Source: Methanosarcinales archaeon (GTDB taxonomy: Archaea; Halobacteriota; Methanosarcinia; Methanosarcinales; Methanogasteraceae). Taken from it: a stretch of 19,293 nt of DNA. The notes beneath the pieces were generated by a model. It ran no database searches, had not been told where the DNA came from, and saw nothing but the letters and a program-made list of their open reading frames with translations. The DNA lies in contig JAUWGA010000009.1 in NCBI GenBank assembly GCA_030606635.1, positions 1 through 19,293 of the forward strand, read 5' to 3'. Within the stretch, counting starts at the first letter, position 1; every line of letters starts with the position of its first letter. Position numbers and translations under genes: made by a program. This document shows, piece by piece, positions 1 through 6,924 of the stretch.

Positions 1-341
1 TTGTTTGCGCACGATTTTTCGATCTCTACCCCCAGTTCGGTTTCAGCAAGTTCGGTCTCGTCGTCATAGTCCTCTTCACTGGAATCGAGATATTTATCGC
101 CCTTGATTCGGTAGATCGCTCCGTAATTCTGGAGCGTAATCTCAAGTACCGCATCCTCGCCGCGATAAAACTCGCAATCCCCGACAAGCGTCGCAAGCAG
201 GTATGGCTCGCCTGTGACATCATAGTAATTCGTGGACCGTGTGTAGCTCTCAGGGATGTGCTCGCTTCCGACCGCAACCGGAACCGCAAGCAATAGAGCG
301 GCTGCGACGATGGCAATTATGGTAACAATCTTCGTTCGCAC
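1..341 (-). CDS. COG1361-type secreted surface protein, paralogue of the upstream gene (3' end outside window)
   Basis: The reading frame opens at a GTG (339-341) preceded by AGGTGAT about 5 nt upstream, and stays open to the window edge, giving about 113 residues. The N-terminus is a signal peptide: Arg/Lys in the first four residues, then a long Ala/Val/Leu/Ile core. The mature part begins with an NYYDVTGEPYLLATLVGD segment that aligns with NFYDVYGKPNLTAAIVGD in the preceding gene and is followed in both by an acidic loop and an ExELG/MELG motif, so the two are paralogues. It starts 12 nt after the stop of that gene and is the fourth member of the trmB-RND operon. An overlapping longer-looking frame (26-316) is Arg-rich and lacks these features, so it is a shadow. 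A periplasmic/pseudoperiplasmic partner role for the exporter is inferred from context only. Confidence 0.8.
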   Translation of the reverse strand, partial: MRTKIVTIIAIVAAALLLAVPVAVGSEHIPESYTRSTNYYDVTGEPYLLATLVGDCEFYRGEDAVLEITLQNYGAIYRIKGDKYLDSSEEDYDDETELAETELGVEIEKSCAN

Positions 342-353
342 CAGATCACCTGC

Positions 354-1463
354 TCAATCGTCCTGTTCATCCGTTCTCGGGGCGTTCCTGTTCCCGGCAA
401 AGTTCGTGAGATAATACCGCACTCCGGTTGCCACGAGCACGAGAAGTGTAAGCAACACAGCCGGAAGAATGTAGGGCTTTACCTTCTCGGATGTCGGTAT
501 CAAAGGCGCAATAGCGACTGTTGCAGTCATGGACTCTGATATTCTTGACTTCCCGGTAGAATCCGTAAACCTAGTCTCGGTATCTATGCCATACGGCTTT
601 ATTGCGGCGCCGGAATCCGTATCGAGTACGAATATGCCGGTTACGCTCTCGCCCGGGGCAAGCGTTCCGAGATATGCCTGATCATCGGTGCTGCTGAACG
701 GATCGGTCACGCTGATCCGTGCTACCGCATCGGTTGCGGTCTCTTCACCGGTATTTAAGTAAGTTATGGAAAGCACTCTGTCATCCTCGCCTGCACGGAG
801 ATCGGATGATACGTTGGTAATCCCAAAGTCAGCCAGTTTCTTGACGGTTATGTAGAGTACTTGTGTCTGGTCGAGTGTGTCGTACCAGAGGTTCACGTCA
901 GTTCTACTGTCAGAGACGTTTCCGCTTACCTGCGCGTTCTTCTGGTACAGGTAGCTCGTGGCAAGTATCAGTGGGCATGTGCCGGCCGGAGCATTCTCAT
1001 CGATCTCGATGTTGAATCGGGCAGTCTTACGCTCTCCTTTATCTCCATTGATCGATCCTGCCTGCTGCGGTCCCGATTTCACCTTGATCGGGCTATCCTC
1101 TGGCGCTATGAGCATTGCAGTGATCCCGATCGCATTCACCTGCTGGAGTTCATACCCTAGTTCCATATCTGCAAGGTCTTCCTCATTATCGTCGTCAGGC
1201 ATGCGGTCGGATTCGAATCCGAGAACAACTCCGTGGTTAATCAGATCGATTGTAAGCGTCACCTCATCGCCGCGATCGAACTCAGCATCGCCGACGATTG
1301 CCGCGGTCAGATTTGGCTTACCATAGACATCGTAGAAGTTCTGCGAGAACGTAAAGCCCGGCGAGAGGTTGTCTGGTATTCCAGCAGCAGTTGCAGCAGG
1401 TATCGCTGCTGCGAGTAATGTAATTGCTAATAGTACGCCTATTATTGTCCTGTTCAGGTTCAT
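354..1463 (-). CDS. COG1361-type (S-layer/CARDB-like) membrane-anchored surface protein
   Basis: A signal peptide (MNLNRTIIGVLLAITLL..., about residues 1-26) is followed by an extracytoplasmic beta-rich region with repeated adhesion-like segments, including 'ITYLNTGEETATDAVARIS' and 'LGTLAPGESVTGIF', typical of COG1361/CARDB domains. A single C-terminal membrane helix (PYILPAVLLTLLVLVATGV) ends in a charged tail. I prefer the ATG at 1463, which gives a normal signal peptide and has AAGGAC 7 nt upstream. An ATG at 1505 overlaps the exporter stop as ATGA and would add 14 residues, so translational coupling from there is possible. Archaeal HAE3 RND genes are commonly followed by COG1361 proteins, so this is probably an accessory subunit or envelope link for the exporter. 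The exact function is unknown. Confidence 0.82.
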   Translation of the reverse strand: MNLNRTIIGVLLAITLLAAAIPAATAAGIPDNLSPGFTFSQNFYDVYGKPNLTAAIVGDAEFDRGDEVTLTIDLINHGVVLGFESDRMPDDDNEEDLADMELGYELQQVNAIGITAMLIAPEDSPIKVKSGPQQAGSINGDKGERKTARFNIEIDENAPAGTCPLILATSYLYQKNAQVSGNVSDSRTDVNLWYDTLDQTQVLYITVKKLADFGITNVSSDLRAGEDDRVLSITYLNTGEETATDAVARISVTDPFSSTDDQAYLGTLAPGESVTGIFVLDTDSGAAIKPYGIDTETRFTDSTGKSRISESMTATVAIAPLIPTSEKVKPYILPAVLLTLLVLVATGVRYYLTNFAGNRNAPRTDEQDD

Positions 1464-1501
1464 GGTTTGTCCTTCTGGTGGGTGTATTAGTTTGATTCGT
1501 T

Positions 1502-3877
1502 TCATCCTGTAATTCCGTTTCCTGCCCGATTTGGCTGTTTCGTTCGATTAAATTCCCGTATCTTCGCAACCTTTCGCGCCCTCCTCCCCTCCCGCATCTC
1601 ATCCAGCCACACGATAAGCACCGGAAATACAAAGAAACTTGCCAAGAGCGCAAGCAGTACATCGATCACGGTGATGATGCCAAAGTTTCTGTTCAGCGAG
1701 AATGGAGACGCAATCAGCGCGGAGAACCCTGCAAGCGTTGTGAATCCGGATGCTGTGATCGCAGTTCCGATCTTACCAGTGGACACCCGGATAGCCTCGA
1801 TCGGTACGAGACCTTTGCCCCGCTCCTCGAAATACCGCTCCATCATCATGACAGCGTACTCAGATCCGATGCCAAGAATCAGCGCTCCGAGCGTTGCGGT
1901 CATTGGAGTGTAGTCCATGCCAAGTGCGTACATCACCCCGGAAGACCAGCCGATGACAAGGATCATAGTGAGCACAGGGATCGCAGCTTTCAGCCAGTCA
2001 CGATACAACAGGAAGAGTCCTCCGAGGATCAGGACAAGACCTGTAAACGTCATCATCCTCCTCCCCGTCGTGAGCGCTGTAAGCACCGTGGTCATCGCAA
2101 CCGGGTCTCCCGTGATCGTGACGGTGACGCCGGGCGGGGGCTGCACCCATCGCACATCGTCCTCGACCATTTCAATCAAACGCTCGATTCTGGGAAGTCC
2201 AAGCCCGGATATCGCATCCCCTATGCCGAGATTGATAAGCGCAGTGGTACGCCCGTAGATATATCGATCTCTGGTACTCTCAGGAATTGATTCCATGACC
2301 ACACCCACCTGCGCGGCATCATCCGGAAGAACTCCTTGATTCATCATCTTCATCGGACCTGCGATGCTATCTGCGCTGAAGATACGCGGATGCGATTCAA
2401 CCTCATGTTCTGAAAACCGATCCATCCATTCAAGCACAGACGGATCGGTCACGTCATCCGCCTTTATGATCAGATTCAACTGATCGGCGCCACCAAGAAC
2501 CTCGACCATGTGGTCGATGTCGATAAGCGCGGGCATCTCAGGGGGCATGAACTTCATCACATCAGTCTCGACCCCGATCATCGTATCCGCATACAGACCT
2601 GCAAAACAGAGCGATCCTGCAACACCGAGCACGAGCAGGGGATTTTTCGCAGACCAGACCGCAATACTGCCGAATAGTCGCTCGGCTGCACCATTCACAT
2701 TTTTATTGGTCGTTCGCGCATTCTTCTGTTTGCGGTTCTGCCTGTTGTTTTTGTTCCGGTGCAGTGAGTAGATCACTGCAATTTCGATGAACAACGCAGA
2801 AAAAAAGCAGCAGATGATCCCGATCAGACAGAGCAGTCCAAAATCCTTGATCATCGGCACCGTTGAGGTGAATAGGCTCACAAAGCCAAGTCCGGTGATG
2901 ATTACAGCGATCATAACAGCAGGCGCGGTGTGCCGCACCGTTTCTGAGACCGCTTTCTTCGCATCCCCACTTCTTGCGAATTCCTCTTCGATGCGGTTGT
3001 GAAACTGGATCGCATAATCGATACCGAGTCCGATCAGAATCGGAAAAGCAGACAGTGAGACTATCGTAAGTGGTATACCAAGAAATCCCATCGCGCCGAA
3101 CGTCCAGACGATTCCGATGATGACTATCGGAAGCGGAAGCAGTCGCCATCGTGCATGTTTGAACGCTATGAATAGCACCACCACCATAAGTAGCGATGCG
3201 ATCAGAAGGAGCGATCCCATACTCGATTTCATCTCATCCTGCATAGATACATAGAACGCTGGTTGTCCGGTGACGATGACATTATATCCCGGCGGAAACG
3301 ATGCCAGTTCCACCATGTCCTCAACATCGGCAAGGACATCAATCATCTCCGGATCGGTGAGGCGTGCCGGCATGATTACATATGCAGCAGTATGCCGTGT
3401 ATCAGGCAGTACGATCTCACGCTGCTGTTCTGGTATCGAATCGATGAGCGATCTGACCGCCCTCTGATTATCAGGAATCCTGTCACGCCCTGATCCTATG
3501 AGATTTGCCTGACGCACCATAGTTGCAAGATTAACAACCTCCACAACATTTTTTGTTCCGGAAATGCCAGTATCCAAACGATCGATGGCGTGTAAGACCT
3601 CGGGCGTGGTCACATCACCATTCTCAACCATGACCACGATCGCTAATGTTCCGAAGTACTGCCGGTACAGCAGGTCAAAGTCCTGATAAAGGCGGGATTC
3701 CTTTTCCACGAACGTTTCGATGCCTGATGCCATCTCGATCCTCTGTGCGCCGGCGAATGAGAGGAGGATGAGAATTGCCGCAATTGCGAGTATCGGACCC
3801 GTGTTCTTCTCGATGAAAATCCCGACCTGCTCAAAGATGTCCTTAACCGAGATCTCAATCACCCCCCATCTTTTCAC
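1502..3877 (-). CDS. RND superfamily exporter, MMPL/HAE3 type
   Basis: The 791 residues show the duplicated RND plan: a membrane helix at about 28-46, a large extracytoplasmic loop, and a helix cluster at about 220-370. A polar linker (about 371-395) follows, then the same order again, with a helix at about 412-430, a second loop and a final helix cluster. RND helix-4 motifs are visible in both halves: GLGIDYAIQFHNR (about 283-295) and GIGSEYAVMMMER in the second half. Family members (HAE3, MmpL, SecDF-like) use proton or ion gradients to export lipids, hopanoid-like or other hydrophobic substrates; the substrate here cannot be read. The first in-frame start is a GTG at 3877, 6 nt after the trmB stop. 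A second GTG at 3862, with AAGGTG further upstream, is also possible. It is co-transcribed with trmB upstream and two COG1361 proteins downstream. Confidence 0.92.
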   Translation of the reverse strand: MKRWGVIEISVKDIFEQVGIFIEKNTGPILAIAAILILLSFAGAQRIEMASGIETFVEKESRLYQDFDLLYRQYFGTLAIVVMVENGDVTTPEVLHAIDRLDTGISGTKNVVEVVNLATMVRQANLIGSGRDRIPDNQRAVRSLIDSIPEQQREIVLPDTRHTAAYVIMPARLTDPEMIDVLADVEDMVELASFPPGYNVIVTGQPAFYVSMQDEMKSSMGSLLLIASLLMVVVLFIAFKHARWRLLPLPIVIIGIVWTFGAMGFLGIPLTIVSLSAFPILIGLGIDYAIQFHNRIEEEFARSGDAKKAVSETVRHTAPAVMIAVIITGLGFVSLFTSTVPMIKDFGLLCLIGIICCFFSALFIEIAVIYSLHRNKNNRQNRKQKNARTTNKNVNGAAERLFGSIAVWSAKNPLLVLGVAGSLCFAGLYADTMIGVETDVMKFMPPEMPALIDIDHMVEVLGGADQLNLIIKADDVTDPSVLEWMDRFSEHEVESHPRIFSADSIAGPMKMMNQGVLPDDAAQVGVVMESIPESTRDRYIYGRTTALINLGIGDAISGLGLPRIERLIEMVEDDVRWVQPPPGVTVTITGDPVAMTTVLTALTTGRRMMTFTGLVLILGGLFLLYRDWLKAAIPVLTMILVIGWSSGVMYALGMDYTPMTATLGALILGIGSEYAVMMMERYFEERGKGLVPIEAIRVSTGKIGTAITASGFTTLAGFSALIASPFSLNRNFGIITVIDVLLALLASFFVFPVLIVWLDEMREGRRARKVAKIREFNRTKQPNRAGNGITG

Positions 3878-3883
3878 CCACCT

Positions 3884-4666
3884 TCATACAGACCCTGATG
3901 CGTCCCACTCAGTCTCAACAAAGTGTTTGAATATCGACACAGCCCCCTCTCCGTTCGTATAGATCGCCGTAAGATCGTACATACTGGTATTCACGTTCTC
4001 GCTCACAATCGTGATCAGTGCCTCGTTTCCATCAGTGATCAGTAAGCCGCCACTTGCCATCGATTTATCGGCAGGAAATGCTCTGATTTGTGCCCCCGGA
4101 ATGTTCTTTGTAATCTCTTCGAGTTCTTCGCTCCGCGACCCGGTCACCCTCACAGTAACGCCCTCTCCAATTTTATTGATTATTTCACCTTTTATATTCT
4201 CAAAAATCGGGTATGTCTTTGCAATCTCGTGAAACGATGGATAAGACGCAGCAAAGATGATATCCGTCTGTGCACCCCTGATCATCTCGATAATTTTGTC
4301 GCTTACGTTTTTAACTCCACTTATTGTCCATATCGCCTCTTCTCGCGCTTCTATCTTCTGTGTTTGATAAATTTCCTTGAGCGAGATAAGTGCGTTTTCG
4401 CTCTCGCATACAAAATAATCTTTAAGTTTTTCAAGGGCAGTCTCCGGAGGAACCGCCCTATATCTCATCGGTTTGGAGGACTGGATCTCGACGATTCCCC
4501 GTTCTTCAAGCCGGTTCAGCGCACCGTACACAGCAGAACGTGGAATCCCTGAGACCAGATGGATGTCCGATGCTGTTCCGCTCCTGATCTTCACAAGTGC
4601 GGTGTACACCTTTGCCTCGTACTCGGTGAGCCCGAGATCACGCAGGGATTCGACAGCAGTCTTCAT
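3884..4666 (-). CDS. TrmB-family transcriptional regulator
   Basis: The 260-residue protein starts with a winged helix-turn-helix typical of TrmB: LGLTEYEAKVYTALVK, then TASDIHLVSGIPRSAVYGAL and NRLEERGIVEI (about residues 11-62). A coiled linker (about 75-105) and a PLD-like C-terminal domain (IWTISGVKNVSDKIIEMI..., about 112-255) follow, as in TrmB-like regulators that sense small ligands. It is the first gene of the operon, 6 nt before the exporter. It probably controls its own promoter and therefore the exporter and surface proteins. A TATA box lies 23-31 nt before the ATG, so the message may be leaderless or nearly so, although AAGGT sits just before the ATG. The effector cannot be deduced. 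Confidence 0.92.
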   Translation of the reverse strand: MKTAVESLRDLGLTEYEAKVYTALVKIRSGTASDIHLVSGIPRSAVYGALNRLEERGIVEIQSSKPMRYRAVPPETALEKLKDYFVCESENALISLKEIYQTQKIEAREEAIWTISGVKNVSDKIIEMIRGAQTDIIFAASYPSFHEIAKTYPIFENIKGEIINKIGEGVTVRVTGSRSEELEEITKNIPGAQIRAFPADKSMASGGLLITDGNEALITIVSENVNTSMYDLTAIYTNGEGAVSIFKHFVETEWDASGSV

Positions 4667-4688
4667 GATACCTTATCTACTACACCAC

Positions 4689-4697
4689 TTTAAATAT
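4689..4697 (-). promoter_or_regulatory. TATA box for the trmB-RND operon
   Basis: On the minus strand the sequence reads ACATATTTAAAGTGG. The TTTAAA-type box is centred about 27 nt before the trmB ATG, the normal TATA-to-start distance in Archaea, so transcription would begin at or next to the start codon. No second candidate is visible in the next 60 nt upstream. No clear operator palindrome was found. Confidence 0.55.
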
Positions 4698-4790
4698 GTT
4701 TTGATTCAACCGACTTATTCGTTGTTTTCATAATACTGACAAAGGTAGTGTAAGCCAACTCAAGATATCCCTCTACGTAAAATCAGCAAA

Positions 4791-4920
4791 TCACTGATCA
4801 CCATGCGATCGCTCCCACCCCTCAAGCGACATCGAGAACCTCTGTTCGACGTCTCTCCTGTGAAGCGAGAGTGTAACTGCAGAACGGAATCACACGTCCG
4901 TCCGGAGTTCGCATAATAGA
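4791..4920 (-). pseudogene. 3' tail remnant of a tetraether-synthase-like radical SAM gene (copy 1)
   Basis: Minus-strand frames spell the conserved C-terminal end of the Tes/MJ0619-like radical SAM family: TPDGRVIPFCSY in one frame, then after a one-base shift LSLHRRDVEQRFSMSLEGW, ending at a TGA at 4791-4793. Nothing of the family is recognisable upstream (above about 4920). The segment is paralogous to the tail of the remnant at 11062-11573. Positions 4864-4910 are identical to 11111-11157, including the same frame break. This is a non-functional fragment in the spacer between the ECF genes and trmB. Family identity rests on recalled motifs. Confidence 0.6.
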
Positions 4921-4978
4921 CCTGTTACAAAACACCACCCCACAAGAATCATACACTCCATCTCTCCGTAGAGCCCCC

Positions 4979-5080
4979 TCAATTCGTTTCAATCCCGATT
5001 CCGACTTTACAATCTTCTTCAGCTATATTCAAGTTCTGAAGTAGCCAGAACAGCTCCGTTATCACTCTTGTTATCTCCAT
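4979..5080 (-). CDS. possible 33-residue protein at the end of the nikQ-nikO unit
   Basis: A 33-codon frame beginning MEITRVITELFWLLQNL lies 44 nt downstream of nikO in the same direction. It has a good ribosome site (GAAGGTGATG, about 4-6 nt before the ATG). It is an amphipathic helix-like start followed by an acidic stretch with one Cys. I recognise no family. It could be a real small protein translated from the ECF message or a chance frame with a strong ribosome site in a spacer that otherwise holds a gene remnant. The rest of the 4667-5124 spacer contains only the trmB promoter and the radical SAM tail. Confidence 0.3.
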   Translation of the reverse strand: MEITRVITELFWLLQNLNIAEEDCKVGIGIETN

Positions 5081-5124
5081 TTACATCACCTTCATTGCCT
5101 TTTCTTCCGTCTGGCACATAAATC

Positions 5125-6039
5125 CTAATGATGCTCGTACTCACTCCTCAATTTCTTCACTTCATCGTGCGTATGCTCGTGGATGTGCAGATGTATGTGC
5201 CCGCCATTAACCTCTGCCGTCCGCATCAGGTGCTCAATCGCTTCGTCTATTGACAGGGGCAGCTCTTCGCAGTTATAGCCAAAACACCGCAACACTTCAA
5301 ACAGCTTGAATACATCTGGCACCTCCAGATTGTTTGCCTTCATCAGGGCGCCATCCGAAAATATTTCCTGTGTCGTGCCTTCTGCAATCACCTTCTTGTT
5401 CAGCACGAACACGCGGTCGGCAATCGCCGGGACGGCATTTACGTCATGCGTTGCCATTATCACGGTAATCCCTTCTCGTTCGTTCAGGTCATTCACTATT
5501 TTTATCAACTCTGCACGGCTCTTCGGGTCGAGATTAGCCGTCGGCTCATCAAGCACCAGTATCCTTGGCTCCATAGACATAACCGCAGCCAGCGATGCTT
5601 TTTTCTTCTCGCCACCACTGAGATGATGAGGACACCTGTTCTCATAACCCATGAGTCCAAGCGACAAAATGGTTTTTTCTACTCGCTCCCGCACCTTATC
5701 TCCTTTTAAACCCATGTTTAGCGGACCAAAGGCTAAGTCATCGAAAAGCGTGGGCATGAACAACTGGTCATCCGGGTCTTGAAAAACAATTCCTACTTCT
5801 TTTATTATTTCTTCTTTATTCTCCTTGTCCACGCTCTTACCGAACACTTCTACCTGTCCATCACTACCACGTAGTATTCCATTAAGATGCAGCAAAAAGG
5901 TTGTTTTGCCTGCTCCGTTCGGTCCCACTATCGCAATTCTTTCGCCCTCATATACTTCCAAACTTGCATCTTCCAACGCTTTTGTACCGTCGGGATGCGT
6001 GTAAGTGAGGTTTTTGACGCTTATTGCTTCTTTTTTCAT
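5125..6039 (-). CDS. cbiO: ECF transporter ATPase for cobalt/nickel, with His-rich tail
   Basis: This 304-residue ABC ATPase has Walker A GPNGAGKT (39-46), the Q-loop VFQDPDDQLFMPTLFDDLAFGPLNMG-like region (split here: VFQDPDDQLF then DDLAFGP) typical of CbiO/NikO, signature LSGGE (140-144), Walker B LVLDEP (161-166) and switch His198. It powers metal uptake with the membrane protein NikQ/CbiQ encoded just upstream (17-nt gap; AGGGGTGG ribosome site). The last 24 residues hold eight histidines in an alternating pattern (HIHLHIHEHTH...), an extension not needed for ATPase function that could bind Ni2+ or Co2+ in the cytoplasm. The metal (Ni versus Co) is inferred from the NikM/NikL partners and is not certain; nikO would be an equally valid symbol. 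Confidence 0.93.
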   Translation of the reverse strand: MKKEAISVKNLTYTHPDGTKALEDASLEVYEGERIAIVGPNGAGKTTFLLHLNGILRGSDGQVEVFGKSVDKENKEEIIKEVGIVFQDPDDQLFMPTLFDDLAFGPLNMGLKGDKVRERVEKTILSLGLMGYENRCPHHLSGGEKKKASLAAVMSMEPRILVLDEPTANLDPKSRAELIKIVNDLNEREGITVIMATHDVNAVPAIADRVFVLNKKVIAEGTTQEIFSDGALMKANNLEVPDVFKLFEVLRCFGYNCEELPLSIDEAIEHLMRTAEVNGGHIHLHIHEHTHDEVKKLRSEYEHH

Positions 6040-6056
6040 TTTTCTTCACACCACCC

Positions 6057-6821
6057 CTAATAGGCATAACAAACCACATGCAAACAAACAGCAAACGCAA
6101 TAATAACAACCATCAATACATAGTCCTTCGTACACATTTTAAATTCCGCCAGCGTCTTCTGGCTTCCAGTATATCCGCGTGACTGCATTGCCCAATATAC
6201 GCGTTCTGCCCTCTCGTAACTTCGAACAAAAAGCATTCCCAGCGCGTTGCCTATCGTTCTCAATGCGTATAGACTAGTTCCCAGTTTGAACCCTCTTGAT
6301 TCCATCGCAATCAATAACTTTTGGAACTCATCCACGAAAACAAAGATGTAGCGATACGTAAACATAAGCATCTGGACGAGAATATTCGGTACCTTTAACT
6401 TATCCAGTGCTTTTATCGTCGTTTCGAACTTCGTGGTCGCAACCATCGGAAAAATGAGTATAACCGCAGAAAAAGCCTTTAGAGCTACTAAAATGCCATA
6501 TCTTAAACCTTCGTAGGTCACTTTTATAGCGTAGATGCTGAAGATTTCATCCCCTTTCACCGTAAAGGGCATAATAACAAGAAAAGGGATGATGAATATA
6601 GAAACCCCTTTCAAATGCCGAATAACAAAATGAAACGGTAGTTTTGAAGCGATGAGAAAGAGGATAGAAACGAGAAAGCCGATAAGGACAAGCTTTAAAT
6701 CATTGAGGAGAACGATAGAAAAAATAAGAAAAATGAAGGCAATTATCTTTGCTCTCGGGTCAAAGCGATGCATCGGCGAATCAAGCGATGCATACTTGTC
6801 TATCTCCGGATATTCCATCAT
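6057..6821 (-). CDS. cbiQ: ECF transporter membrane (T) component, CbiQ/NikQ
   Basis: The 254-residue protein has about five to six hydrophobic helices and the paired ECF coupling motifs: AMESRGF, and AMQSRGYTG near the end, inside SYERAERVYWAMQSRGY. These Ala-x-x-x-Arg-Gly helices dock onto the CbiO ATPase. The N-terminus begins with two Met codons (6821 and 6818), with GAGGAAGG upstream. It is the second gene of a unit with the 426-residue surface protein, but a T-rich hairpin and a TATA-like sequence in the 103-nt gap suggest that it may also have its own promoter. It scaffolds uptake with NikM and NikL from the neighbouring unit. Confidence 0.92.
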   Translation of the reverse strand: MMEYPEIDKYASLDSPMHRFDPRAKIIAFIFLIFSIVLLNDLKLVLIGFLVSILFLIASKLPFHFVIRHLKGVSIFIIPFLVIMPFTVKGDEIFSIYAIKVTYEGLRYGILVALKAFSAVILIFPMVATTKFETTIKALDKLKVPNILVQMLMFTYRYIFVFVDEFQKLLIAMESRGFKLGTSLYALRTIGNALGMLFVRSYERAERVYWAMQSRGYTGSQKTLAEFKMCTKDYVLMVVIIAFAVCLHVVCYAY

Positions 6822-6838
6822 TTTTTCTTTGCCTTCCT

Positions 6839-6919
6839 CTAAAAATATATGCCGTTGGAGCGCCCATGCTCTACCTCTGCTTTCCCCAAAAAATAAGGGA
6901 AAAATTGTTTATTTATAGC
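6839..6919 (-). promoter_or_regulatory. possible internal promoter and terminator between the surface-protein gene and cbiQ
   Basis: Reading on the minus strand after the stop at 6925, the gap holds CTATAAATAAAC (6908-6919), then a short hairpin with arms TTTCCC and GGGAAA and a T-rich loop (about 6881-6902), then CATATATTTTTAG (6839-6850), about 20-28 nt before the cbiQ start. These may be a partial terminator plus a TATA box that let cbiQ-cbiO be transcribed separately. The assignments overlap and none is proven by sequence alone. Confidence 0.35.
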
Positions 6920-6924
6920 AGTAA

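Noticed and set aside
26..316. 96-residue minus-strand frame MPSSQPLYCL...
   Set aside because: It is Arg/Ser-rich and out of frame with the signal-peptide protein that starts at GTG 341 and matches the neighbouring paralogue.
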